Of a stretch of 64,000 nt of DNA, positions 44,081-52,068 are shown piece by piece; position 1 is the stretch's first letter; each line of letters begins with the position of its first letter. The notes below the pieces were generated by a model, which saw only the letters and a program-made list of their open reading frames with translations, did not search any database and was not told where the DNA came from. The translations under genes and the position numbers were made by a program. Origin of the DNA: Alphaproteobacteria bacterium. GTDB taxonomy: Bacteria > Pseudomonadota > Alphaproteobacteria > JAVJVX01. The stretch lies in NCBI GenBank assembly GCA_040220875.1, contig JAVJVX010000005.1:457665-521664 (forward strand), written 5' to 3'.

Positions 44081-45163
44081 ATGAAGTTCGGCGTTTTTCT
44101 GCCCAATGGCAGCAACGGCTATATCGTCTCGCGAGGTGTGGAGCCGTATCTGCCCACCTTCGAACACAACAAGGCGATCACGCTCGAGGCCGAGCGGCAG
44201 GGCCTCGATTTCGTCCTCTCCATGATGAAGTTCAAAGGCTTCGGCGGCGAGACGGGGTATTGGGACGCCTGCCTCGAATCCTTCACACTGATGGCCGGTC
44301 TGGCGGCGGTGACGGAGCGGATCGGCCTTTTTCCGAGCATTGCGGTGCTGAGCCAGCATCCCGCCTATGTCGCCCGCATGATCGCGACCCTGGACGACAT
44401 AAGCGACGGGCGCACCGGGCTGAATATCGTGACCGGCTGGAACAAGCCGGAATACACGCAGATGGGGCTCTGGCGGGGCGACGAATACTACGAGAAGCGC
44501 TACGAATTCGCCGAGGATTACCTCTCGATCCTGCGCGCCCTCTGGCGCGAGGGCACCGTGACCCACAAGAGTGAATTCTTCGATCTCACCGACTGCAGTT
44601 GCCTGCCCAAACCGTCACGGGAAATCCCCATCGTCTGCGCTGGTCAGTCCCCGCGGGGCATGGAATTCGTCGCCAAGTCCGGGGACCGCAACTTCGTCAT
44701 GGCCGAGCCCAAGGAACTGTCCGGGATCAACGACTTCCTCAAGAGCAAGGGCAAGGCGCACGGGCGCGAGGTGGGGACTTACGCGCTGTTCGGCCTGATC
44801 ACCGCGCCGACGGACGAAGAGGCCCGCAAAATCGGCGAGGACATCATCGCCCGGGCCGACGAAGGGGCCATCCGCAATATCATCAACAGCGCCAATCTGG
44901 ATTCCAATGCCGGCGGGACGGCCGACCATCTGAAGGCCGGGCTGGCCCAGAGCCTCGAGAACGGCAATATGGCCTTTATGGGCTTTCCCGTGATCCACGG
45001 CTCCTACCAGACGGTCGCGCGCAGGATCGACGAGATCGCGGAAAATACCAAGGTGGATGGTATGCTATTCAGCTGGCCCGATTTCGTCGGCGGCATCCGG
45101 GAATTCGGTGAGGAAGTGATGCCTAAACTCGCCTGTGCCGAGGTCCGGAAAGCGGTTGCTTAA
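44081..45163 (+). CDS. LLM-class flavin-dependent monooxygenase, RutA-like
   Basis: A 360-residue bacterial luciferase-fold, FMNH2-dependent oxygenase. Its sequence closely follows the pattern of pyrimidine monooxygenase RutA: MKFGVFLPNGSNGYIVSRG, LPTFEHNKAITLEAERQGLD, a MKFKGFGG segment, then LESFTLMAGLAAVTERIGLF, GLNIVTGWNKPEYTQMGLW and PIVCAGQSPRGMEF. The ATG at 44081 begins the family sequence. None of the other rut genes, and no flavin reductase, is adjacent. A RutA-type enzyme acting on another N-heterocycle or aromatic compound is therefore as likely as uracil cleavage. The gene precedes a DUF1329 gene by 372 bases. Confidence 0.87.
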   Translation: MKFGVFLPNGSNGYIVSRGVEPYLPTFEHNKAITLEAERQGLDFVLSMMKFKGFGGETGYWDACLESFTLMAGLAAVTERIGLFPSIAVLSQHPAYVARMIATLDDISDGRTGLNIVTGWNKPEYTQMGLWRGDEYYEKRYEFAEDYLSILRALWREGTVTHKSEFFDLTDCSCLPKPSREIPIVCAGQSPRGMEFVAKSGDRNFVMAEPKELSGINDFLKSKGKAHGREVGTYALFGLITAPTDEEARKIGEDIIARADEGAIRNIINSANLDSNAGGTADHLKAGLAQSLENGNMAFMGFPVIHGSYQTVARRIDEIAENTKVDGMLFSWPDFVGGIREFGEEVMPKLACAEVRKAVA

Positions 45164-45535
45164 TAACAATATCTTGAGCGGGCAGGTATTTTCCCGGAAT
45201 TCCGCGCGGAACGATTGAGGCGCGGACTCAAAAATCCGTGTGCTCGGGGCCAACCGGGCTGGCGCGCCCGACCGCTCTGGTATATGTAGCGGTAATGGAG
45301 AACCGGTAACGGAACCGTGTCTGGGGGGCCCAAGCCTGATGCCGTTATGGTGACACACGACCGCCCCCGCTTGCGGAGGCGCCGTGGGCAACCGCGCTTG
45401 GGATCACGGCGCCCCAAACAGGGGGCCCGGCATGCAACCGAATTCGACGTGCAACAAAAAATGTGGAAACAGAAAAAATCTGAGGGGCGCAAACGTCCCA
45501 CATCTCCGTCGCTACCAACGAGGAGGAGTAAGCGA
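45164..45535. other. Intergenic region before the DUF1329 gene
   Basis: A 372-base gap on the side of the co-oriented DUF1329 gene. An in-frame open extension of the DUF1329 frame runs back to 45317, but it encodes Arg/Lys-rich, non-family sequence and is not taken as coding. No terminator, repeat or promoter could be assigned with confidence. It probably carries the DUF1329 promoter. Confidence 0.5.
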
Positions 45536-46894
45536 ATGAAGAATATCTCAAAGCTGGCGGTCGCCGGCCTGGGGGTCCTGGCGCTCGCCAGCATCGACCG
45601 GACGGCCCTCGCGGCCTGTGACGGGCCGGACGTGCCCCGCGGCACGATGCTCACCAAGGATACGATCGACGATCTGATGAACAAGTGCCTCGATGGCAAG
45701 CGGATCGGCGACATGATCCCGCACGAGCGCTTCGAGCATGTCATCCGGAATTACGCCTACCCGATGAAGCTCATCAGCAACGACACGACCGAGGCCGAAA
45801 ATCTGCCCTACCGGCTGGTAGAGGCGACCAAGCAATATGCCGGAACGACGCAGTACGATCCCAGCACACGGCAGATCAGCAACTACAAGGCCGGGTTTCC
45901 GTTCGCTGAAATCGACATGGATGATCCCGAAGCGGGCGCCAAGGTCGTCTGGAACTACCGGGTAAGCCGGCCCAAGGGCGATCAGTTTGGCAGCCCGGGC
46001 AGTTACACCGGCCCCAACTTCGTGTTCACCCTCTCTGACGGCAACTCGGGGGTCGAGCGCATTCAGCGCTGGAACTTCAGCCGGTTCTATTACATCGGCC
46101 GCGTCACGGGCGGACCGCCGGTTCTCGGCGATGGCGATCGGTTCAGCGCCGCGCTGCTCTTCGCCGTCACGCCCCACGACATCAAGGGCGTCGGCACGTT
46201 CACCATCGCCTATAACGGCGCCCAGCTCGACGATGTCTGGGCCTATATCCGGACAGTGCGCCGGGTTCGCCGTCTGTCGGGCGGCGCCTGGTTCGACCCG
46301 ATCGGCGGGACCGACCAGTTGCAGGACGATATCGGCTTCAACGCCAATCCGGGCTGGTACGAGAACTTCCGCCTGCTCGGCAAAAAATGGGTCCTGCATC
46401 CGGGCGATTCGCAGCGTGGCGAAAGCCCCAAGGGCACCCGCGCATCCTGGCAGTACGGCAAGGACAACATCGGGGAAGAATTCCCGCGTCTGATCGAGGA
46501 CCAGTGGCCGTACTGGAATATGGACGAAGTCTTCATGCCGCGTGAAGCGTATGTCGTCGAAGCCATCCCGCCCGCTGCCCATCCTTACAGCAAGCGGATT
46601 GCGTTCTTTGATGCCATCCACTTCAACTACATGTTCCAGGTGGCCTACGATCGGAAGGGTGACTTCTGGAAAACCCAGACCTTCGCCTCGCGGTTCTATG
46701 ACACGGCGGATGGTTTCATCGACCCGCGTTCGGGCAAGGTGGAACAGTGGTCCTTCGAGGCCTGGGGCTATACGGCGGATTACCAGCGCATGCATGCGAC
46801 CAACTTCCACGTTGCGGAAGAGTTCGCGATCAATACGCAGGGTACCGGTTCAAACGATTTCACCCTGGCGACACTCGAGGCCGCTGGCCGCTAG
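45536..46894 (+). CDS. DUF1329 family secreted protein
   Basis: A 452-residue protein with a signal peptide (SKLAVAGLGVLALASIDRTA, cleavage near residue 27). The DUF1329 body is long and Trp/Tyr-rich: LPYRLVEATKQYAGTTQYDP, AKVVWNYRVSRPKGDQFGSP, DDVWAYIRTVRRVRRLSGGA and AFFDAIHFNYMFQVAYDRKG. The ATG at 45536 has an ideal AGGAGGAG ribosome binding site. DUF1329 proteins are predicted envelope lipid- or hydrophobe-handling factors that often accompany RND-type transporters and steroid or aromatic catabolism genes. No such transporter is adjacent. A terminator follows at 46921. Confidence 0.87.
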   Translation: MKNISKLAVAGLGVLALASIDRTALAACDGPDVPRGTMLTKDTIDDLMNKCLDGKRIGDMIPHERFEHVIRNYAYPMKLISNDTTEAENLPYRLVEATKQYAGTTQYDPSTRQISNYKAGFPFAEIDMDDPEAGAKVVWNYRVSRPKGDQFGSPGSYTGPNFVFTLSDGNSGVERIQRWNFSRFYYIGRVTGGPPVLGDGDRFSAALLFAVTPHDIKGVGTFTIAYNGAQLDDVWAYIRTVRRVRRLSGGAWFDPIGGTDQLQDDIGFNANPGWYENFRLLGKKWVLHPGDSQRGESPKGTRASWQYGKDNIGEEFPRLIEDQWPYWNMDEVFMPREAYVVEAIPPAAHPYSKRIAFFDAIHFNYMFQVAYDRKGDFWKTQTFASRFYDTADGFIDPRSGKVEQWSFEAWGYTADYQRMHATNFHVAEEFAINTQGTGSNDFTLATLEAAGR

Positions 46895-46920
46895 GCACGG
46901 GTGACCAACAAACAGCGAGA

Positions 46921-46953
46921 GGGCCGCCGCGGCAGCGTGGCGGCCCTTTTTTT
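46921..46953 (+). terminator. Intrinsic terminator after the DUF1329 gene
   Basis: GGGCCGCC (46921-46928) and GGCGGCCC (46939-46946) form an 8-bp stem with a 10-base loop, followed by a run of seven T. Confidence 0.9.
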
Positions 46954-47011
46954 GCCTTGGCCCCGGAGGGGCAGCCGCTTTACCCTCGTCGCATCAGTCA
47001 GGAGGCAGACG

Positions 47012-47638
47012 ATGCTCAGAATCCTCGGGCGCAAGTCATCATCCAACGTGCAAAAGGTGCTCTGGTGCTGCGATGAGCTCGATATCCCGTTCGAGCGCGA
47101 AGATTACGGGGCCGCTTTCGGCAACACCAAAGACGATGCCTATCAGCGGCTCAACCCCAATTCCCTCATTCCGACCGTGGTCGAGGATGACTTCGTCCTC
47201 TGGGAAAGCAACAGCATCATCCGTTATCTGGCCGCCAGCCATGCCGACCGGACGCCCTGCCTGTATCCGGCTGACCTACGCACCCGGGCACGTGGCGAGC
47301 GCTGGATGGACTGGCAATTGAGCACGGTCTCGCCGGCCCAGGCGCCGGTTTTTCTGGGCCTCGTCCGCGCGCCGGAAGCCGAACGCAACTGGGCCGCCAT
47401 CAATCAGGGTATCGAGAAGTTCCGTGCCGCCATGACCATTCTGGATGGCGGGCTGGCCGAAGGAGACTATCTGTCGGGGGCCGAGTTCAGCGTCGCCGAC
47501 ATATCCCTTGGCATGTACGCCTATCGCTGGTTCGAACTGCCCCTAGAACGGCCCGAGCTGCCGCGTCTCAGCGCCTGGTACGAGCGGCTCATGGACCGCC
47601 CGGCCTTTCGCAGGCATGTCATGATCGGTCTGAGCTGA
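47012..47638 (+). CDS. Glutathione S-transferase family protein
   Basis: A 208-residue GST. The N-terminal thioredoxin-like domain has LRILGRKSSSNVQKVLWCCD and the glutathione-binding cis-Pro and Ser loops in NPNSLIPTVVEDDFVLWESN with SIIRYLAA. The C-terminal helical domain has DYLSGAEFSVADISLGMYAY, the usual N-capping box. The ATG at 47012 has an AGGAGG ribosome binding site and lies just behind a terminator, so the gene has its own promoter. GSTs near aromatic catabolic genes often act as isomerases or in conjugation, but the substrate here is unknown. Confidence 0.9.
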   Translation: MLRILGRKSSSNVQKVLWCCDELDIPFEREDYGAAFGNTKDDAYQRLNPNSLIPTVVEDDFVLWESNSIIRYLAASHADRTPCLYPADLRTRARGERWMDWQLSTVSPAQAPVFLGLVRAPEAERNWAAINQGIEKFRAAMTILDGGLAEGDYLSGAEFSVADISLGMYAYRWFELPLERPELPRLSAWYERLMDRPAFRRHVMIGLS

Positions 47639-47679
47639 GCAAATTCCGCCGGCAGGGCCGGCGGGGCAAAGGGCGGCGT

Positions 47680-48477
47680 TCAGAACCAGAACCGCACACC
47701 CGCCACGGCGGAAATTGCGCCGACATCCTCGTCCTCGGCCCGCGTGAAATTCGCCGTCTCCCCGATATCGCGGGAAAACGTGACGCCGAGATAGGGCGCC
47801 AACCGCCTTCGCAGCTCATAGCGAAGCCTGAGCCCGCCTTCCACGTCGGTCAGGCCCTGCCCGAGACCGAGTTCGGCCACCTCCTGCACCGCGAGATTGA
47901 GTTCCACGCGAGGTTGCAGGATCAGGCGCTGGGTGATGAGGAGATCGTATTCACCCTCCAGGCGGGCCGAAACGTCGCCGTCATCGCTGATGAAAATACT
48001 GGCCAGCCCTTCGATAATCAGAGGCAGCGTGCCGACCATGCCCAGCACCGCGAAATTGCGCGACGGATCGGGCTCGAAATCGTGCCGCAGGCCCAGTTCC
48101 AGATCGAAAAACGGGCTGACCGCCCGGCGGTAGAGAGCCTGGATTTCCAGTTCTTCGAGAGATTCCGGCTGGAACGCGTATTCTCCCTCGGCCGAGAAGA
48201 CGATCTTTTCGATATCCCCGCCATAGGCCGCCTCCACGTCCCAGAACAGCGCCGGCTGTCCCTCGCCCGTGCGAAGCTCGATCCGATCGCCCGTGACCGA
48301 GAATATCCGGCCGCCGCCATGGCTTTCGAGGAACGCATCGCGGGCGGCCTCCATTTCACCGTTTCCGCTCGTTCCCGTCTCGGCTGCCCCCGGTGTAGCG
48401 GCCAGGCAAAGGGCAACCGCGAGCGGATGCGCGAGCGGGCGAAGAGCCCAGCGCCAGCCTGCCGCCCGGCCCGTCAT
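47680..48477 (-). CDS. copB: Copper resistance protein B (CopB), outer membrane
   Basis: A 265-residue outer-membrane beta-barrel protein of the CopB/PcoB family, thought to work with CopA in periplasmic or outer-membrane copper handling. It has a signal peptide (LAVALCLAATPGAAE). Family sequences are ALFWDVEAAYGGDIEKIVFS, ALYRRAVSPFFDLELGLRHD and FEPDPSRNFAVLGMVGTLPL. The end is GAISAVAGVRFWF with a terminal aromatic residue, as in outer-membrane proteins. The Met/His-rich N-terminal repeats of longer CopB proteins are missing. The start overlaps the copA stop by 4 bases. Confidence 0.9.
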   Translation of the reverse strand: MTGRAAGWRWALRPLAHPLAVALCLAATPGAAETGTSGNGEMEAARDAFLESHGGGRIFSVTGDRIELRTGEGQPALFWDVEAAYGGDIEKIVFSAEGEYAFQPESLEELEIQALYRRAVSPFFDLELGLRHDFEPDPSRNFAVLGMVGTLPLIIEGLASIFISDDGDVSARLEGEYDLLITQRLILQPRVELNLAVQEVAELGLGQGLTDVEGGLRLRYELRRRLAPYLGVTFSRDIGETANFTRAEDEDVGAISAVAGVRFWF

Positions 48478-50327
48478 GCCGGGCCGTCGCTCTTGTCCGG
48501 CCGAACCGAGACGATCTGCATCATGCCGGCATGCATGTGATACAAGAGGTGACAGTGAAACGCCCAGTCGCCCGGCGCGTCGGCCGTGATGTCGATGGCG
48601 AGTTTCTCGCCCGGCTTGACCGAGATGGTGTGCTTGCGCGGCTTATGCGCGTGCTCACCCGTCACGACATCGAAGAACATGCCGTGCAGGTGGATGGGGT
48701 GGGCCATCATCGTGTCGTTGACGAGATGCAGGCGAAGCCGCTCTCCAAGCCTGAAGATTATGGGCCCGTCGATCTCGGAAAGCTTGGTCCCGTCGAAGGA
48801 CCACATATACCGCTCCATGTTCCCCGTGAGGTGGATCTCCATCTCGCGACCGGGCACACGCGTGTCGGGATTTGGAACGAGGCTTTCCAGATCGCTATAG
48901 ACGAGTACCCGATGCCCGACCGCTTGCAGGCCAAGTCCCGGTTCCGAAAGCCGGTTCGCGGGATAGCGGGCAAGATTGGCGACGCCGGGTCCGCGGGGAT
49001 GGTCGTGGCGCTGGGGCAATGGCGGGTGGGCCATGGGCGCCTGAACCGGAGGCATGGCAATATGATCGCCACCATCGTGGCCACCGTCATGGCCATCGCT
49101 GTGGCCACCGTCATGGCCGTTGCTGTGGCCACCGTCATGGCCGTTGCTGTGGCCGTCGCCGTGGCCCGCCTGATGGCCGTCGGCCTTGTCGGGCGCGTGA
49201 CCACCCATGGCCATGTCCTTCATCGTCAGTAACGGCCGCTCCCGCAGCGCCGGCACAGGCGCCGACATGCCCGGGCGGGGCGCCAGCGTCGCCCGCCCGT
49301 ACCCGCTGCGATCCATCGATTCGCACATGATCGTATAGGCCTTGTCCGCCGGTGGCGTGACGACGATATCGTAGGTTTCCGCTACACCGATCTGAAATTC
49401 GTCGACCTGCACGGGTTTCACATCGAGACCGTCCGCCTGAACCACCGTCAGGGGCAGGCCGGGCAGACGCACGTTGAAGAAGGTCATGGCGGAGGCGTTG
49501 ATGACGCGGAGGCGGACCCGCTCTCCGGGGCGGAAAAGGCCGGTCCAGTTATCGCCGGGGCCATGGCCGTTGACGAGATAGGTATAGGTCTCTCCCGTAA
49601 CGTCCGCGATATCGGTGGGCGACATGCGCATGGCGCCCCACATAAGGCGGTCGGCCAGGGTGGGACCCAGACCGTTTGTCGTTACGTCCCGCGCCAGGTC
49701 GCCCAGGGTCCGCTTCTGGAAATTGAAGGATTCGCTGTTTTTCTTGAGCCGGTCGAACACGCTGTGCGGATCGAGGAACGTCCAGTCCGAGAGCACGAGC
49801 ACGTATTCGCGATCGGCCGCCACGGAACTGGCCTCCCGCGGATCGATGACCAGCGGGCCGTAATGGCCGGCCTGTTCCTGCAGGCCGGAATGGGAATGGT
49901 ACCAGTAGGTCCCCGCCTGCCGCACGGGGAAGCGGTAGGTGAAGGTCTCCCCTGGCCGGATTCCGGGAAAGCTGACACCGGGGACGCCGTCCATACCGGC
50001 CGGCAGCAAGATCCCGTGCCAGTGGATCGACGTGTCTTCCTCCAGCCGGTTGGTCACACGCAAAGTAATGTCGTCCCCCTCGCGCCAGCGCAGAAGGGGT
50101 GCCGGCAACTGGCCGTTGACGGTGATCGCGCGCCCCGGCTGCCCGTCGATTTCGACCGTGGTCGGGGCAATCTCGAGATCGAATTCCTGGCCGGAGAGAA
50201 CCGCGCCGCCGGCCGGGGAGCGCGCGGGCGAGGCGGCGCTCCGCGCCCAGGGCGGCAGAAGTGCCGAGAGGGCCGTGCCCGCGCCCAGGAGCGTCGCATT
50301 GTCGAGAAACTGCCGGCGAGTCAGCAT
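48474..50327 (-). CDS. copA: Multicopper oxidase CopA (copper resistance)
   Basis: A periplasmic multicopper oxidase of 617 residues that oxidises or sequesters Cu(I). The Tat-type signal is LTRRQFLDNATLLGAGTALS. Copper ligands are intact: TSIHWHGILLP, TYWYHSHSGLQEQ, MMAHPIHLHGMFFD and AFHCHLLYHMHAGMM. A His/Gly/Asp-rich linker (about residues 380-425) is built from an 8-residue repeat, HDGGHSNG-like, encoded by a 24-bp tandem DNA repeat. It adds many possible copper sites. The gene diverges from csoR, with a CsoR-like operator between them. It is the first gene of copAB. Confidence 0.95.
   Translation of the reverse strand: MLTRRQFLDNATLLGAGTALSALLPPWARSAASPARSPAGGAVLSGQEFDLEIAPTTVEIDGQPGRAITVNGQLPAPLLRWREGDDITLRVTNRLEEDTSIHWHGILLPAGMDGVPGVSFPGIRPGETFTYRFPVRQAGTYWYHSHSGLQEQAGHYGPLVIDPREASSVAADREYVLVLSDWTFLDPHSVFDRLKKNSESFNFQKRTLGDLARDVTTNGLGPTLADRLMWGAMRMSPTDIADVTGETYTYLVNGHGPGDNWTGLFRPGERVRLRVINASAMTFFNVRLPGLPLTVVQADGLDVKPVQVDEFQIGVAETYDIVVTPPADKAYTIMCESMDRSGYGRATLAPRPGMSAPVPALRERPLLTMKDMAMGGHAPDKADGHQAGHGDGHSNGHDGGHSNGHDGGHSDGHDGGHDGGDHIAMPPVQAPMAHPPLPQRHDHPRGPGVANLARYPANRLSEPGLGLQAVGHRVLVYSDLESLVPNPDTRVPGREMEIHLTGNMERYMWSFDGTKLSEIDGPIIFRLGERLRLHLVNDTMMAHPIHLHGMFFDVVTGEHAHKPRKHTISVKPGEKLAIDITADAPGDWAFHCHLLYHMHAGMMQIVSVRPDKSDGPA
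49081..49152. repeat. Three tandem 24-bp repeats encoding the CopA His-rich linker
   Basis: A 24-bp unit starting CCACCGTCATGGCC is repeated at 49081, 49105 and 49129 with only two base differences. It is preceded by a partial copy at 49069. The period of 8 codons keeps the frame and encodes GHSNGHDG-type units on the minus strand. Confidence 0.95.
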
Positions 50328-50373
50328 GGCTTCACAGCCCTTCGATACATCTTTATAAGATGCTCCTGGGAAA

Positions 50374-50390
50374 ATACCCTATAGGGGTAT
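50374..50390. promoter_or_regulatory. Predicted CsoR operator between copA and csoR
   Basis: ATACCCTATAGGGGTAT is a near-perfect dyad (ATACCC and GGGTAT around a 5-base centre). It closely resembles CsoR operators such as that of the Bacillus copZA operon. It sits in the 85-base divergent gap and could control both directions. Confidence 0.8.
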
Positions 50391-50412
50391 ATGGGTCAAT
50401 GCGGGGTCTTGC

Positions 50413-50709
50413 ATGAGCATGGAAAAAGCCGGCACGGACAAAACAGCCAGGGCAGCGAACATCCGGCGCCTGCGCCGGATCGAGGGGCAGGTCCGCGGCA
50501 TTGCGCGCATGATCGAGGACGAGCGCTATTGCATCGATATCCTGCACCAGATGCAGGCGATCAAGGCGGCGCTTTCGCGGGTGGAGGACGCGGTACTTTC
50601 CGACCACGCGGCGTCCTGTGTGGAATCGGCTATCGAGGCGGGCGACGCGGCGGGCCAGCGGGAGAAATTCTCGGAACTGGTGGCACTGATGAGCCGGGTG
50701 AAGCGCTGA
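50413..50709 (+). CDS. csoR: CsoR-family copper-sensing transcriptional repressor
   Basis: A 98-residue, all-helical DUF156 repressor. The family helices NIRRLRRIEGQVRGIARMIE and DILHQMQAIKAALSRVEDAV are clear. The metal ligands fit the Cu(I) C-H-C pattern: Cys in RYCIDIL, then His and Cys in LSDHAASCVES. RcnR- and FrmR-type relatives differ in the N-terminal and second ligand. With copA divergent and a TACCC...GGGTA dyad upstream, copper derepression of copAB is the simplest reading. ATGs at 50413 and 50419 are both possible, and no strong ribosome binding site is seen. The gene is followed by a convergent SDR gene. Confidence 0.88.
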   Translation: MSMEKAGTDKTARAANIRRLRRIEGQVRGIARMIEDERYCIDILHQMQAIKAALSRVEDAVLSDHAASCVESAIEAGDAAGQREKFSELVALMSRVKR

Positions 50710-50727
50710 AGCCGGCGGGGGGCAGGG

Positions 50728-51522
50728 CTAGGCCGGCCGGCGCGGCTGACCGGCACCGCCCTGATGGAAAAATCCGCCAACATCGAAGACCGCGCCGCTG
50801 ATCTGCGCGGCCGCCGGCGAAAGGAGGTAAGCGACCATCTCCCCCGTATCCTCGGGCTGATTGGCCCGTCCGGTTACGGTCAGGGGCACCTGGTTCCCGC
50901 CCCCGGCCGACTCCATGGCCTCGAGCATACCGGAGGCTGTGCCCGGGCCGGGAATTACCATGTTGACGGCGACTCCCTCGGCCAGATGGTCATAAGCCAT
51001 CGCCATGGTGAGCCCGTAGAGCCCCGCCTTGCTGGCACCATAGGCGGCGATCCCCGGCTTACCCCAGGCCGCGCCCGAGCCTATATTCACGATCCGGCCG
51101 TGATGCGCGCGAAGGTCGTCAAGCACGGCCCGGGCCATCAGGAAGGCACCTGTCAGGTTGACGTCGAGCGCTCTGCGCCAGGCCTCGGGCGTGATTTCGG
51201 TGATAGTGCCGGCAGGGCGCACGGCGGCATTGTTCACCAGCGCCCAGATCGCCCCGCCGCCCTGCCGCGCGGCCACGATCACCCGCTCGACATCCTCCTC
51301 GCGCGTCACATCCGCCTCGACAAGCTCGGCCGACAGCCCGGCCGCCGACAGGGCCGCGCGGGTGGGCCCGATACCGGCGCGCGCCCGACTGCCGGGTTGC
51401 GAGTCTTCGAGGCCACACCCGATGACCCGGAACCCTGCACCCGCGAGACGCAGGGTAATGGCCCGGCCGATCCCGTAGGTCGCGCCGGTCACGATCACCG
51501 TCTTTTCCGGGCCGTCCGCCAT
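50728..51522 (-). CDS. SDR-family dehydrogenase
   Basis: A 264-residue short-chain dehydrogenase. Motifs are IVTGATYGIGRAITLRLA (nucleotide binding), a WALVNNAAVRPAG segment, IVNIGSGAAWGKPGIAAYGA with the Ser and Tyr, the Lys in SKAGLYGLT, and the late PEDTGEMVAYLLSPAAAQIS region. It lies 3 bases downstream of the dioxygenase beta subunit on the same strand. It may therefore oxidise the cis-dihydrodiol made by that dioxygenase, the usual second step, although other SDR reactions are possible. Position, not sequence, supports that role. Confidence 0.88.
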   Translation of the reverse strand: MADGPEKTVIVTGATYGIGRAITLRLAGAGFRVIGCGLEDSQPGSRARAGIGPTRAALSAAGLSAELVEADVTREEDVERVIVAARQGGGAIWALVNNAAVRPAGTITEITPEAWRRALDVNLTGAFLMARAVLDDLRAHHGRIVNIGSGAAWGKPGIAAYGASKAGLYGLTMAMAYDHLAEGVAVNMVIPGPGTASGMLEAMESAGGGNQVPLTVTGRANQPEDTGEMVAYLLSPAAAQISGAVFDVGGFFHQGGAGQPRRPA

Positions 51523-51525
51523 GGG

Positions 51526-52068
51526 TCAGAAGAACAGGGTGAGGTTCTTGGCCAGAAGGACATTCTGGTCGAGCAGAATTTTGCGCCGGCGGATGAGAAA
51601 ACTGTCACCATCGGGCACGAGTTCGTCCTCCCGCTTGCCGACGAAGATGTCGGTATCGGATTCCACGCGATTGCGGTAGGTCATGAACCGGCAGCGGGTA
51701 CGAACTGCTGTCTCGTCCGCTTCGGTCACGACAACGTTGGTGATCAGGTGAGAGGACCGCGAGAGCGGCTCTTCGGCCCAGTGATCGCCGCCCATGATCT
51801 GCTTCACACGTTGCTCTATCTCGAAATGGCCTTCATCGAACCAGTTGAGGTCGTTCTCGTGGCAGGCCGTGAACTCTGTTGCGGACGAATCGAATTTCAG
51901 ATTGCGCGTCAACGGCATCCAGTAATGGACTTCCGGATGCAGAAGCTTGAACCAGTCATCGAACCGGCGCTCGTCCAGAAGATCGGCCTCGTGATAGAAG
52001 TACTGAGCCACACGATGCGTCAAATCGGGGTCCTGGCGGAGTCTGGCGCTGCCCGTGGTCGCGCTCAT
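51526..52068 (-). CDS. Aromatic ring-hydroxylating dioxygenase, beta subunit
   Basis: A 180-residue small (beta) subunit of the SnoaL/NTF2-like fold. Features are LTHRVAQYFYHEADLLDERR, FDDWFKLLHPEVHYWMPLTR, WFDEGHFEIEQRVKQIM and HLITNVVVTEADETAVRTRC. It structurally supports the alpha subunit and has no catalytic residues. Its start overlaps the alpha-subunit stop by 4 bases, so an alpha-beta hexamer like the biphenyl or benzoate enzymes is expected. The final part reads DGDSFLIRRRKILLDQNV, the usual beta-subunit ending. Confidence 0.93.
   Translation of the reverse strand: MSATTGSARLRQDPDLTHRVAQYFYHEADLLDERRFDDWFKLLHPEVHYWMPLTRNLKFDSSATEFTACHENDLNWFDEGHFEIEQRVKQIMGGDHWAEEPLSRSSHLITNVVVTEADETAVRTRCRFMTYRNRVESDTDIFVGKREDELVPDGDSFLIRRRKILLDQNVLLAKNLTLFF

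Noticed and set aside
45317..45535. Longer N-terminus of the DUF1329 protein.
   Set aside because: It is Arg/Lys-rich and precedes a perfect ribosome binding site and signal peptide at 45536.
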